Shown here: piece after piece, positions 19,272-28,794 of the stretch
How positions within the stretch are numbered: position 1 is the first letter of the stretch
Layout: each line of letters starts with the position of its first letter
Source: an uncultured Lachnospiraceae bacterium
Lineage (GTDB): Bacteria; Bacillota; Clostridia; Lachnospirales; Lachnospiraceae
Assembly: GCA_910587045.1 (NCBI GenBank)
Contig: CAJULG010000001.1
Span: 436,116 to 500,115, forward strand
DNA length: 64,000 bases
Direction: 5' to 3'
The notes under the pieces: generated by a model
Seen by the model: the letters and a program-made list of their open reading frames with translations, nothing else
Database searches by the model: none
Told to the model about the DNA's origin: nothing
Position numbers and translations under genes: made by a program

Positions 19272-19319
19272 AAAAGCAGGAGCAACCGGAATTCCAAGTT
19301 CCCGGTTGCTCCTGCTTTT
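19272..19319. terminator. Bidirectional terminator between buk and the membrane protein gene
   Basis: A 15-bp perfect stem (19275-19289 with 19302-19316) is extended by A3/T3 and flanked by an A run on one side and a T run on the other. It can therefore end transcription both from buk (plus) and from the convergent gene at 19,336-19,911. Confidence 0.9.
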
Positions 19320-19335
19320 CTATATCAAAATCCCA

Positions 19336-19911
19336 CTATCCCTTCAGACGCTCCCCGTATAAGTAGTCTGCCCGTCGCTCCCGTTCTGTAAGCAAAGGCT
19401 CTACTTCCTTTAATAACTGTCTCCCGTTCTCTTCCTCCCATTGTCCCTGCTCTAAAAAATCCCTCAGCTTCTTCTCGGCTTCCTCTAACTGTTTTAAAAA
19501 CTGATTCAGATCCTGTCGCTCCATACTCAGTGTATAAACACGCCCTCTCGGAAGCTTCGCTGTATGAACCCCATAAGACCAAAGTGTCCGGATGGTTCCA
19601 AAACTTAAAGCAGCAGCAAGAATGAAAAACAGCCCGATCGCCCACATCGAAAATATCATTCCTTGTGCCGAACCCGATACGATCAATGCCATGATCCCTG
19701 CAATCATGACCAGTCCGATCGTACAGCAGGCAAACACACCTGCATTCTGGATCAGATTCTTTCTCCGTCGCTCTACGGCCTTCAGGCGCTGCTGATACCG
19801 GTCTGTTAAAAATGTGACCCGCTTTACAGTTTCCCGCACCTCAAACTGAATCGAATTTCTCTTATTCTCCTCCTGTACTTCAAATTCCTCTGAATCAATC
19901 TGAAAATTCAT
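19336..19911 (-). CDS. Two-helix membrane protein of unknown function
   Basis: I do not recognise this family. The 191-residue protein has an acidic, coiled N-terminal region (about 1-60, ending RLKAVERRRKNL), two hydrophobic helices (about 58-82 and 85-108), and a C-terminal charged helical domain (about 115-191) with the motif RGRVYTLSMERQDLNQFL and the end RRADYLYGERL. The start at 19911 was chosen because AAGGGGAG lies nine bases upstream; a GTG would add 12 residues. A degraded paralogue lies directly upstream at 19,977-20,525. The two lie in the same direction between the two halves of the butyrate pathway, with no evident functional link. Confidence 0.6.
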   Translation of the reverse strand: MNFQIDSEEFEVQEENKRNSIQFEVRETVKRVTFLTDRYQQRLKAVERRRKNLIQNAGVFACCTIGLVMIAGIMALIVSGSAQGMIFSMWAIGLFFILAAALSFGTIRTLWSYGVHTAKLPRGRVYTLSMERQDLNQFLKQLEEAEKKLRDFLEQGQWEEENGRQLLKEVEPLLTERERRADYLYGERLKG

Positions 19912-19976
19912 CCTTTTATACTCCCCTTGAGTCTTCGATTTCCTCACACTTTTAAGACAGAATACAATCCGTCATG

Positions 19977-20525
19977 TTACAATGACAGATTATCAGACTC
20001 CCCGTACAGATAATCTGCATGGCGTTCCTTTTCCGTCAGTTCCGGTTCGATCTCCTTCAGCAGTTGTCTTCCTGCTGCTTCGGACTGATGTTCCTGTTTT
20101 AGAAAGTCCTCCATCCGCCTTCTGGCATCTTCCAGACGTTTCATAAAATGATGCAGATCCTGCTCCTCCTCCTTCAATGTATAAACCTTCCGTCTCGGAA
20201 GGATCCCGCTGTGAATCCCGTAGGAGATCAATACTTTAGCAAATCCTAAGATCACGAAGGAGCTTAGACCGATAAACAATCCCACTGCCTAGATTCCAAA
20301 CTCCGCAGCTGCCAGATTGCCAATTAGAGCAGCTAATAAAAGCAAGCCCAGGGCAACGCAAGCAAAGATTACAGACGTATGGATCAGATTCCGCTTCCGC
20401 CGCTCCACTGCCTTCAGACGCTGTCGGTACCGGTCACACAAAAAATCTGCCTGTTTTAACGCATCCTGTATTTCATATAAAACAGAATTTCGCCTATTTT
20501 CTTCCTGCTCCTGTATTGTTATTGC
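19977..20525 (-). pseudogene. Broken paralogue of the 19,336 membrane protein
   Basis: Translating the minus strand gives a product that aligns with the neighbour along nearly its whole length: QEENRRNS, DRYRQRLKAVERRKRNLI, PRRKVYTL, DLHHFM and RHADYLYGE all have counterparts. The frame is interrupted by TAG at 20289-20291, exactly where the intact copy has a Trp codon, so one G-to-A change is enough to explain it. No in-frame ATG, GTG or TTG is left near the expected N-terminus, where a TAA occurs at 20526-20528. A GTG at 20283-20285 could still express the 102-residue C-terminal half, but no convincing ribosome site precedes it. Confidence 0.8.
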
Positions 20526-20582
20526 TTATATTATTACAGATTTTCTTTTTGTCTGCAATCACAAATTATATCACAGCGAAAA

Positions 20583-20606
20583 GGGACTGCCGCTAACGGC
20601 AGTCCC
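20583..20606 (-). terminator. Terminator of the butyryl-CoA operon
   Basis: A perfect 10-bp GC-rich stem (GGGACTGCCG/CGGCAGTCCC) with a 4-nt loop is followed on the minus strand by TTTT. It lies 27 bp after the etfA stop. Confidence 0.88.
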
Positions 20607-20633
20607 CAAAAGGATTCTTGTGTTATATTACTC

Positions 20634-21677
20634 TTATTTTGCAGCTAATTCTGCTTTTAAGGACTCGGTTAATGCAGGTACGATCTTGTTCAGGTCGCCT
20701 ACGATACCATAATCTGCCACATCAAAAATCGGAGCAGTATCATCTTTATTGATCGCAATGATGATATCAGACTCTTCCATACCGGCTACATGCTGAATGG
20801 CTCCGGAAATACCGATCGCAAAATATACATTCGGACGAACAGTCTTACCGGTCTGTCCAACCTGCAGATCCTTTGGCATCCAGCCGGAATCTACAACTGC
20901 ACGGGAACAGCTTACGGTACCGCCCAGTACATCTGCCAGATCCTGCAGCATCTTGAAGTTCTCTGCACTGCCAACGCCACGTCCGCCGGATACCAGTATC
21001 TTGGCATCCATAATATCAACTGTATCGGAAACTGCCTTAACTACCTCTAATATCTCCACATACTTGTTGTCCGGCGTAAAGCCAGGATTGAATTCGATCA
21101 CTTCTGCCTTAGCACCTTCTGTCTTCGGTGCCTTCTGCATAACACCCGGACGAACCGTAGCCATCTGTGGACGATGATTCGGGCAGGCAATCGTTGCAAT
21201 CGTATTGCCGCCAAATGCAGGACGGGTCATTAATAACTGGTTATGTAACTGTTCCTTACCTGGAATCGGATTGATCGGAAAATCGCCGATCTCCAGCTGG
21301 GTACAGTCTGCAGTTAATCCGGTATGGATACGGGCAGAAACACGAGGCCCCAGATCACGTCCGATCGCAGTCGCGCCTACCAGCATGATCTCCGGCTTAT
21401 ACTCCTGGATCACGGAAGCAAGTGCATGTGTATAAGGCTCTGTCCGGTAATCCTTCAATTCCGGATCATCGACAACGATAACCTTGTCTGCACCATAAGC
21501 AGCAAGTTCATCTGCAAGACCCTTTACATCCGAACCGATCAATACTGCGGTTACATCTGTATTTAAATCCTTTGCAAGATCTTTACCCTTGCCGATCAAT
21601 TCGAATGCAATTCCGCTAATTTCGTTATCAACCTGCTGAGCAAAGACATATACTCCTTTATATTCTTCTAATCCCAT
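20634..21677 (-). CDS. etfA: Electron transfer flavoprotein subunit alpha
   Basis: EtfA pairs with EtfB to pass electrons to and from butyryl-CoA dehydrogenase; in clostridia the Bcd-EtfAB complex bifurcates electrons from NADH to crotonyl-CoA and ferredoxin. The protein is about 347 residues. The N-terminal alpha/beta domain (about 1-200) is followed by the FAD domain with VSGGRGVG, the FAIGISGAIQH segment and the family end DYGIVGDLNKIVP. In-frame GTG codons lie four and three codons upstream, but the ATG at 21675-21677 gives the usual N-terminus. It is the last gene before the operon terminator. Confidence 0.95.
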   Translation of the reverse strand: MGLEEYKGVYVFAQQVDNEISGIAFELIGKGKDLAKDLNTDVTAVLIGSDVKGLADELAAYGADKVIVVDDPELKDYRTEPYTHALASVIQEYKPEIMLVGATAIGRDLGPRVSARIHTGLTADCTQLEIGDFPINPIPGKEQLHNQLLMTRPAFGGNTIATIACPNHRPQMATVRPGVMQKAPKTEGAKAEVIEFNPGFTPDNKYVEILEVVKAVSDTVDIMDAKILVSGGRGVGSAENFKMLQDLADVLGGTVSCSRAVVDSGWMPKDLQVGQTGKTVRPNVYFAIGISGAIQHVAGMEESDIIIAINKDDTAPIFDVADYGIVGDLNKIVPALTESLKAELAAK

Positions 21678-21705
21678 TTTTTTCACCACGCTTTTCTTAG
21701 TTTTA

Positions 21706-22488
21706 TTATATCACATGCTTTGTCTTTAACTTGTCAACGATGTAATTCACTGCCTCCGTCGGATCCAAAGCAACCTTCTCACCGGCACCCTTTCTTACCT
21801 TATCGGAAGCTCTTGCAATCTGTGTCGGTGAACCCTTCAGACCCAGATTGGAATCATCTACATCTACCAGGTTTGCTCTGCCCCAGGTTGTGATCTCTGC
21901 CTGATAAGCATCAAAGATTCCGCCCGGTGTCATATAACGTGGCTCATTTAACTCGGCAAGTGCAGTGATCAGACAAGGCATCTTTGCCTTTACGACATGA
22001 TAGCGGTCATCATACTGACGCTCCACGATCACACTGTCACCTTCTACCTTAATATTCTGTGCATAGGAAATAACCGGAATTCCCAGATGCTCGGAAATCT
22101 GAGGTCCAACCTGTGCGGTATCTCCATCAATCGCCTGACGTCCGGTAATGATCAGATCATATTCCAAGTTCCGGATCGCACCTGCCAGCGTCTGAGAGGT
22201 AGCCCAGGTGTCCGCACCGCCCAATACACGATCGGTTACGAGAATCCCCTTATCAGCACCCATTGCCATTGCTTCTCTCAGTACCTCTTCTGCCTTCGGA
22301 AGACCCATGGTAATAACTGTAACCTCTGCACCATACTGATCCTTTAAGCGAAGCGCTGCCTCTAAACCAGCCTTATCATCCGGATTCATAATCGTAAGCA
22401 TTGCGCCTCTGTCAAGCGTACCATCCGGGTTGAACTTTACACCACCCTTTGTATCCGGTACCTGTTTAATACATACAACAACTTTCAC
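21706..22488 (-). CDS. etfB: Electron transfer flavoprotein subunit beta
   Basis: This is the partner of EtfA, about 260 residues, with the family start VKVVVCIKQVPD, the nucleotide-site region GRQAIDGDTAQVGP, and the C-terminal TPGG segment. An ATG 13 codons upstream keeps the frame open, but an AAAGGAGTG site lies correctly before the GTG at 22486-22488, which also gives the standard N-terminus, so GTG is taken as the start. It lies between bcd and etfA in the butyryl-CoA operon. Confidence 0.95.
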   Translation of the reverse strand: MKVVVCIKQVPDTKGGVKFNPDGTLDRGAMLTIMNPDDKAGLEAALRLKDQYGAEVTVITMGLPKAEEVLREAMAMGADKGILVTDRVLGGADTWATSQTLAGAIRNLEYDLIITGRQAIDGDTAQVGPQISEHLGIPVISYAQNIKVEGDSVIVERQYDDRYHVVKAKMPCLITALAELNEPRYMTPGGIFDAYQAEITTWGRANLVDVDDSNLGLKGSPTQIARASDKVRKGAGEKVALDPTEAVNYIVDKLKTKHVI

Positions 22489-22526
22489 TGTATTCACTCC
22501 TTTTTCTGTGTTTGTGCTATTTTCCA

Positions 22527-23693
22527 CTACTTTAACAAGCTGCCAGAGATAACCATTCTCTGAACTTCACTGGTACCTTCATAGATTTCAGTAATCTTGG
22601 CATCACGCATCATACGTTCTACATCATATTCCCGGATATAACCATAACCGCCATGAAGCTGAACTGCCTTGGTCGTAACTTCCATTGCAACCTCTGCCGC
22701 ATACAGCTTGGCCATAGCAGCTTCCACAGAGTAGGAAACCTTCGGATTTTTCTGATATTCTGCTTTCTTCATAGCTGCCTTGTATACCAGATTCTTTGCT
22801 GCTTCTACCTTTGTTGCCATGTCTGCTAACTGGAACTGGGTATTCTGGAATGCGCCAATGGCTCTTCCGAACTGCTTCCGCTCCTTTACATATTCAATCG
22901 TCGTCTCCAATGCACCCTCTGCAAGTCCAAGTGCCTGAGCGGCAATACCGATACGGCCGCCATCCAGAGTATGCATGGCAATGCCAAAGCCCTTCCCCTT
23001 CTGTCCTAACAGATTATCCTTCGGGATCCGGCAATCGGTAAAGATCAGCTCATAGGTAGAAGATCCACGGATACCCATCTTCTTCTCCTTGGTTCCGAAT
23101 GTAAATCCAGGTGTTCCCTTTTCTACGATAAATGCAGAAATTTCCTTCATGGACTTTCCACGCTTCTCAATCGTACCGGTAACTGCAATTACTATGTAGA
23201 CATCTGCTTCCTTACCATTGGTAATAAAGCACTTAGAACCGTTCAGCACCCACTCATCACCGTCTAATACTGCCTTGGTCTGCTGTCCCTGTGCGTCTGT
23301 TCCAGCGCCCGGCTCGGTCAGTCCGAATGCGCCTAATTTTCTTCCGCTGGCCAGATCCGGCAGATACTTTGCCTTCTGCTCCGGCGTACCATAGGTCTGG
23401 ATCGGATCAACACAAAGAGATGTATGTGCAGATACGATAACACCTGTCGTACCGCATACCTTGGAAAGCTCCTCTACACACATAACATAAGTCAGCGGAT
23501 CACACCCCTGTCCCTCATATTCCTTTGCTACCGGAATGCCTAAGAAGCCCAGCTTTGCCATCTTTGCAACGGTCTCCTTTGGGAACTGCTCGGTTTCATC
23601 TACCTCCTGAGCAAGAGGCTTCACTTCATTTTGTGCGAATTCCTGAAACAGGCGTCTCGCCATCTCATGTTCTTTACTTAAAGAAAAATCCAT
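22527..23693 (-). CDS. bcd: Butyryl-CoA dehydrogenase
   Basis: This FAD enzyme reduces crotonyl-CoA to butyryl-CoA with EtfAB. The 388-residue protein has the acyl-CoA dehydrogenase pattern: N-terminal helices, LTEPGAGTDAQGQ, the FITNGKEAD strand region, and the C-terminal QLHGGYGYIREYDVER with the catalytic glutamate in YEGTSE. The frame continues 16 codons upstream, but a GGAGG site ten bases before the ATG at 23691-23693 sets the start. Position between hbd and etfB supports the short-chain assignment. Confidence 0.95.
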   Translation of the reverse strand: MDFSLSKEHEMARRLFQEFAQNEVKPLAQEVDETEQFPKETVAKMAKLGFLGIPVAKEYEGQGCDPLTYVMCVEELSKVCGTTGVIVSAHTSLCVDPIQTYGTPEQKAKYLPDLASGRKLGAFGLTEPGAGTDAQGQQTKAVLDGDEWVLNGSKCFITNGKEADVYIVIAVTGTIEKRGKSMKEISAFIVEKGTPGFTFGTKEKKMGIRGSSTYELIFTDCRIPKDNLLGQKGKGFGIAMHTLDGGRIGIAAQALGLAEGALETTIEYVKERKQFGRAIGAFQNTQFQLADMATKVEAAKNLVYKAAMKKAEYQKNPKVSYSVEAAMAKLYAAEVAMEVTTKAVQLHGGYGYIREYDVERMMRDAKITEIYEGTSEVQRMVISGSLLK

Positions 23694-23743
23694 GATTTTT
23701 ATTCCTCCATTTATATTCTTTTTCACTGTTCCGTCATGCATAA

Positions 23744-24583
23744 TTACTTTGAGTAATCATAGAATCCCTTACCGGTCTTACGTCCTAACTTACCGCCACG
23801 AACCATTTTCCGAAGCAATGGATGCGCACGGTACTTAGAGTCTCCGGTTTCTGCATACAGAACATCCATAATGGCAAGCACGATATCCAGACCGACCAGA
23901 TCCCCCAGAGCAAGCGGTCCCATCGGATGACTTGCACCAAGCTTCATGGCAGTATCGATTCCTTCTACAGAAGCAATTCCCTCTGCATAGATGCCGATTG
24001 CTTCATTGATCATCGGAATTAAGATCCGGTTCACAACAAAGCCCGGTGCCTCTTCTACCTGAACCGGCTCTTTGCCGATCTCAACAGAAATCGCCTTGAT
24101 CTTATCTACTAATTCTGCCGGAGTATTTGCACCAGCGATAACCTCTACTAATTTCATACGGTCTGCCGGATTAAAGAAATGCATACCGATGATCGGCCGG
24201 TCCAGACCTGCACCGATTTCAGTAATCGAAAGGGAAGAGGTATTGGTTGCAAACATACAGTCAGCCGGAACAATACTCATTAATTCCTTAAAGGTATCCT
24301 TCTTGATCGCCATGTTTTCCGGAGCAACCTCAATTACCAGATCGCAATCCGTACAGATATCCTTCAGACCGGTCTTGATCTTTCCAAGAATCTCGTCGCC
24401 CTTCTCCTGTGTGATTTTTTCCTTACCGATCAAGAACTTAATATTCTTCTCAATCTTTGCCTTACCGCCGTCTGCGAATTCCTGCTTGATATCACAGAGA
24501 CGTACATCATAACCATCTGTCATTGCAAATGCCTGTGCAATTCCGGAACCCATGGTTCCTGCACCAATAATACCTACTACCAT
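23744..24583 (-). CDS. hbd: 3-hydroxybutyryl-CoA dehydrogenase
   Basis: This enzyme reduces acetoacetyl-CoA to 3-hydroxybutyryl-CoA. The 279-residue length is normal. Visible are the Rossmann loop GIIGAGTMGSGIA at the N-terminus, the catalytic region GMHFFNPA with its histidine (about residue 136), and the C-terminal dimerisation domain with LGDLVGLD and GRKTGKGFYDY. It lies between crt and bcd in the pathway operon. Confidence 0.96.
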   Translation of the reverse strand: MVVGIIGAGTMGSGIAQAFAMTDGYDVRLCDIKQEFADGGKAKIEKNIKFLIGKEKITQEKGDEILGKIKTGLKDICTDCDLVIEVAPENMAIKKDTFKELMSIVPADCMFATNTSSLSITEIGAGLDRPIIGMHFFNPADRMKLVEVIAGANTPAELVDKIKAISVEIGKEPVQVEEAPGFVVNRILIPMINEAIGIYAEGIASVEGIDTAMKLGASHPMGPLALGDLVGLDIVLAIMDVLYAETGDSKYRAHPLLRKMVRGGKLGRKTGKGFYDYSK

Positions 24584-24602
24584 TTACTTCTCCTCCTAAT
24601 CC

Positions 24603-25388
24603 TTATTTATTCTGAAATGGTTCTTTTACTTTTTCCTTATTCTTGTCAAGGAAGAATGCCATGCCATACTTCTGATCTTCAGTTTCAAAGCAACTGCCAA
24701 ACAGCTTCTCTTCAATGACGATCGCCTGATCCATATCCGCTTCCAGACCTTCATTGATCGCTTTCTTGCAGGCACGAACAGCGATCGGTGCATTCTTTGC
24801 AATACCGCCTGCCAGCTTCTTTGCTGCATCCATCAGTTCTTCCTGCGGATATACTGCATTGACAAGACCAATACGAAGAGCCTCATCCGCTTTAATATTC
24901 CTTGCTCCGTAAATCATCTGCTTTGCCATGCCCGGACCTACCAGACGGGCAAGTCTCTGGGTACCGCCAAAGCCCGGGGTAATCCCCAGCCCCACCTCCG
25001 GTTGTCCAAATACAGCATTCTCAGAACAGATCCGGATATCACAGCTCATGGAAATCTCACAGCCGCCGCCCAACGCAAATCCGTTAATGGCAGCAATAAC
25101 TGGAATCGGGAAGGTTTCTATCATACGGAACACGTCGTTGCCTTTCTTGCCAAACGCCTCACCCTCTGCCTTGGTCAATGCAGACATCTCTCCGATATCT
25201 GCACCGGCCACAAAGGATTTCTCCCCGGCGCCCGTTAAGATGACTGCTCTGGTCGCATCCAGATCAATGGCCTGAAAAGCCGCATCCAACTCCTCCAGCA
25301 CCTGGCTGTTTAATGCGTTCAGTGCCTTTGGTCGATTGATGGTAACAACGCCTACCCATCCGTCCTGTTCATAAGTAATGAATTCCAT
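24603..25388 (-). CDS. crt: 3-hydroxybutyryl-CoA dehydratase (crotonase)
   Basis: This enzyme dehydrates 3-hydroxybutyryl-CoA to crotonyl-CoA. The 261-residue enoyl-CoA hydratase family protein shows FVAGADIGEM (first oxyanion strand), FALGGGCEISMSCD with its glutamate, and PEVGLGITPGFGGTQRL with the second catalytic glutamate. It is the second gene of the operon, 39 bp after thl. Confidence 0.96.
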   Translation of the reverse strand: MEFITYEQDGWVGVVTINRPKALNALNSQVLEELDAAFQAIDLDATRAVILTGAGEKSFVAGADIGEMSALTKAEGEAFGKKGNDVFRMIETFPIPVIAAINGFALGGGCEISMSCDIRICSENAVFGQPEVGLGITPGFGGTQRLARLVGPGMAKQMIYGARNIKADEALRIGLVNAVYPQEELMDAAKKLAGGIAKNAPIAVRACKKAINEGLEADMDQAIVIEEKLFGSCFETEDQKYGMAFFLDKNKEKVKEPFQNK

Positions 25389-25427
25389 CTACATTCTCTC
25401 CTTTATATCCTGATTCTCTTCGATCTC

Positions 25428-26609
25428 TTAGTCACGCTTTACTACAGTTGCACAGCCCATGCCGCCACCAATACAAAGGGTAGCAAGACCGGTCTTAGCA
25501 TCCCGCTTCTGCATTTCGTAAAGCAGGGTAACCAGAATACGACAGCCGGATGCACCAACCGGATGTCCAAGTGCGATCGCACCACCGTTTACATTCAATA
25601 CTTCGTCCTTGAATCCTAAATCTTTCTGTACTGCAATCGACTGTGCGGCAAATGCTTCATTTGCCTCGATCAGATCAAAATCATCAATCTTCATGCCGGT
25701 CTTTGCCATCACCTTATTGGTTGCAGCTACCGGACCGATACCCATGATAGAAGGATCTACACCGCCTAATGCACCTGCAATATAGGTTGCCATCGGGGTA
25801 ACGCCTAATTCCTTTGCCTTTTCTTCACTCATAACTACGATAGCAGCCGCACCGTCATTAATACCGGAAGAATTTGCTGCTGTTACGATACCATCCTTCT
25901 TAAATGCGGGACGCAGCTTCGCAATCCCCTCAACCGTAGTACCCGGACGCGGGCCTTCATCTGTATCTACAACTACAGTCGCCTTCTTCGTCTTTACTTC
26001 AACCGGAACGATCTCATCCTTAAACTTTCCTTCCTTCATGGCTGCTTCACACTTCTGCTGGCTCCATGCTGCAAACTTGTCCAGTTCCTCACGGGTGATG
26101 CCATACTTCTCACATACATTCTCTGCAGTGATACCCATATGATAATCATTAAATGCATCCCATAATGCATCATTTACCATAGTATCCACCATGGTATTAT
26201 TTCCCATTCTGTATCCAAATCTGGCCTGCTTTAATGCATATGGAGCCATAGACATGTTCTCCATACCACCGGCTACAACAATATCAGCATCCCCGGCCTG
26301 GATCATCTGTGCAGCCATATTGACACAGTTCAAACCAGAACCGCAGACTACATTAACGGTAACAGCCGGCACTTCAATCGGAAGTCCTGCTTTAATGGAA
26401 GCCTGACGGGCTACATTCTGCCCCTGGCCCGCCTGGATAACACAGCCCATATATACCTGATCCACCTGCTCTGGTGCCACTCCTGCACGCTTTAATGCTT
26501 CCTTTATTACAATAGATCCTAACTCCGCTGCCGGAACAGTACTCAACTGACCGCCCATGGTTCCGATTGCAGTACGACATGCGCCTGCTAATACAACTTT
26601 CTTCGACAT
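25428..26609 (-). CDS. thl: Acetyl-CoA acetyltransferase (thiolase)
   Basis: This enzyme condenses two acetyl-CoA to acetoacetyl-CoA, the entry step to butyrate. The 393-residue protein has the nucleophile Cys89 (NVVCGSGLN), GGMENMSMAPY, the His motif NGGAIALGHPVGASG and the second cysteine in CIGGGMG. The frame is open far upstream, but a GGAGG site before the ATG at 26607-26609 and the family N-terminus MSKKVVLAGACRT fix the start. It is the first gene of the operon, with a clear promoter. Confidence 0.96.
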   Translation of the reverse strand: MSKKVVLAGACRTAIGTMGGQLSTVPAAELGSIVIKEALKRAGVAPEQVDQVYMGCVIQAGQGQNVARQASIKAGLPIEVPAVTVNVVCGSGLNCVNMAAQMIQAGDADIVVAGGMENMSMAPYALKQARFGYRMGNNTMVDTMVNDALWDAFNDYHMGITAENVCEKYGITREELDKFAAWSQQKCEAAMKEGKFKDEIVPVEVKTKKATVVVDTDEGPRPGTTVEGIAKLRPAFKKDGIVTAANSSGINDGAAAIVVMSEEKAKELGVTPMATYIAGALGGVDPSIMGIGPVAATNKVMAKTGMKIDDFDLIEANEAFAAQSIAVQKDLGFKDEVLNVNGGAIALGHPVGASGCRILVTLLYEMQKRDAKTGLATLCIGGGMGCATVVKRD

Positions 26610-26703
26610 AACACAATCATCCTCCATTATTTTTTTCTGCATGATTCTATGCATTCTTTGCATACAGACATTCCGTAACACCGCCCGCACACAAGCTGTG
26701 AAT

Positions 26704-26732
26704 ATTTTAGCATAATTCTGCTGTTTTTGCAA
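26704..26732 (-). promoter_or_regulatory. Promoter of thl-crt-hbd-bcd-etfBA
   Basis: TTGCAA (26727-26732) is 17 bp from TAAAAT (26704-26709) on the minus strand, leaving a leader of about 90 nt. I see no obvious Rex-type inverted repeat at the promoter. Confidence 0.65.
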
Positions 26733-26776
26733 CCGGGCAAAACGTGCTTTGCGAGTTTCGCCGGTTCCTGTGTCTG

Positions 26777-28792
26777 CTATCGTTTCTTAGCCGGATGCAC
26801 ATTCCGGATCGTCCGTTTCTTCCGCCTTCCATTCTCTTCCTGCCGGTTCCTCTCTGCCGGTCCTTCTCTCCGCTTTTCCTCCTTCTGTCTTCTGCTCTGT
26901 TCCGGTTCCCGGTTCCTTCCCCGGCCTGCTTCCTGAGTCTTGCGTGTTCTTCCTGCACCACCTGTCCGCAGTCTGTCACCGCTTTCGCCGCCCTTCCGCG
27001 GACGGATCAGACAGGTTCTGTCATATCCGATCAGATCTGTTCTTCCTGCCCGCTGCAGAGCTTCCTCCACCAGATCATAATTCTTTGGATTCCGATACTG
27101 GATCAATGCCCGCTGCATTGCCTTTTCATGAGGATTCGTCGGTACATAGACGGATTCCATGGTTCTTGGATCCAGACCCGTATAATACATACAGGTAGAG
27201 ATCGTGGATGGTGTAGGATAGAAATCCTGTACCTGTTCGGGCATATATCCCAGATCCCTCAGATATTCCGCCAGTACCACCGCCTCTTTTAAAGTAGATC
27301 CCGGATGGGAGGACATCAGATATGGAACCAGATATTGCTTTTTCCCCAATTTTTCATTTATCTGCTTATACTTATCAACAAACTTACGATATACCGCCTG
27401 CTGCGGCTTCCCCATCCGCTGCAATACCGCATCCGCCACATGCTCAGGCGCCACCTTCAACTGGCCGCTGACATGATGCTCACACAGTTCCCAAAGAAAT
27501 GTATCATCCCTGTCCGCCATAACATAATCAAAACGGATTCCGGAACGGACAAATACCTTCTTTACATTCGGAAGCGCCCGCAGTTTTCGTAAAAGCTCCA
27601 GATAATCGGAATGATCCACCTTCAGATTGGAACAGGGCTTTGGAAACAGGCATTGTTTGTTCGGACAAACTCCATGGGTTAACTGCTTCTCACAGGACGG
27701 ATGTCTGAAATTCGCAGTCGGGCCTCCCACATCATGAATGTATCCCTTAAAATCCTTCTCCCATATCATCTGTTCCGCCTCTGCCAGAATTGATTCATGG
27801 CTTCTGGTCTGAACAATTCTCCCCTGATGGAAGGTCAATGCACAAAAGCTGCATCCTCCAAAGCATCCACGGTTACTGACCAGGCTGAACTTTACCTCCT
27901 GAATCGCCGGCACTCCGCCTGCGTCTTCATAGGAAGGATGATAGGTCCGCATATAGCCATAAGAATATATGTGGTCCATTTCTGTCTGGGTCAAAGGCTT
28001 TGCCGGAGGATTCTGTATAACATACCGGTTTGGCCCGTAGGCCTCCGCCAGTCGCCTGCCGGAATACGGATCCGTATTGCAGTACTGGGTATAAAAGCTC
28101 CTGGCATACGCCTCCTTACTCTCTTTGATCGCATCATAGGAAGGCAGTATTACTGCATCGTAAACAGAATCCAGATTCTTTGTCTTATAGACCGTTCCGT
28201 CAATAAATGTAATATCCTGTACTGCAATTCCGCTGTTCAATGCATCTGCGATTTCCACAATGGATCGCTCTCCCATGCCATAAGACAAAATATCCGCCTG
28301 TGAATCCAGCAATACGGACCGCTTTACCGTATCAGACCAGTAATCATAATGGCCCAGTCTTCGCAGGCTTGCCTCAACCCCGCCGATGATAACCGGAACA
28401 TCCTTATAAACACGCCGGATCAGATTGCCATATACTACCGTTGCATAATCCGGCCGCTTTCCCATCACACCGCCCGGTGTAAAGGCATCCTGCTGTCTCC
28501 GCTTCTTCGAGACAGAATAATGGTTTACCATGGAATCCATATTTCCGCCGGTAATCAGGAATCCAAGTCTTGGTCTGCCAAATACCGTAATACTGTCCTC
28601 CTGCTTCCAGTCAGGCTGAGAAATGATCCCGACCCGATATCCATTCGCTTCTAAGCACCGGCTGATAATGGCATGACCAAAAGATGGATGGTCTACATAA
28701 GCATCACCGATTATATAGACAAAATCCACCTCATCCCAGCCTCTGCGCTGCATATCTTCGATTGTAACAGGAAGAAAATCATGTATCATCAT
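26777..28792 (-). CDS. YgiQ family radical SAM protein
   Basis: The 671-residue protein has the UPF0313/YgiQ pattern: an N-terminal B12-binding-like fold (IIGDAYVDHPSFGHA), then a radical SAM barrel whose iron-sulfur motif is CFGGCSFC (about residue 300), and further conserved cysteines in HGVCPNKQCLFPKPC. The reaction of YgiQ proteins is not settled. The last 75 residues or so are a basic, low-complexity tail rich in R, K, G and E, absent from shorter family members. Its start is only 2 bp after the mreB stop, so it is probably co-transcribed with the mreB-like gene. Confidence 0.9.
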   Translation of the reverse strand: MMIHDFLPVTIEDMQRRGWDEVDFVYIIGDAYVDHPSFGHAIISRCLEANGYRVGIISQPDWKQEDSITVFGRPRLGFLITGGNMDSMVNHYSVSKKRRQQDAFTPGGVMGKRPDYATVVYGNLIRRVYKDVPVIIGGVEASLRRLGHYDYWSDTVKRSVLLDSQADILSYGMGERSIVEIADALNSGIAVQDITFIDGTVYKTKNLDSVYDAVILPSYDAIKESKEAYARSFYTQYCNTDPYSGRRLAEAYGPNRYVIQNPPAKPLTQTEMDHIYSYGYMRTYHPSYEDAGGVPAIQEVKFSLVSNRGCFGGCSFCALTFHQGRIVQTRSHESILAEAEQMIWEKDFKGYIHDVGGPTANFRHPSCEKQLTHGVCPNKQCLFPKPCSNLKVDHSDYLELLRKLRALPNVKKVFVRSGIRFDYVMADRDDTFLWELCEHHVSGQLKVAPEHVADAVLQRMGKPQQAVYRKFVDKYKQINEKLGKKQYLVPYLMSSHPGSTLKEAVVLAEYLRDLGYMPEQVQDFYPTPSTISTCMYYTGLDPRTMESVYVPTNPHEKAMQRALIQYRNPKNYDLVEEALQRAGRTDLIGYDRTCLIRPRKGGESGDRLRTGGAGRTRKTQEAGRGRNREPEQSRRQKEEKRREGPAERNRQEENGRRKKRTIRNVHPAKKR

Positions 28793-28794
28793 GG

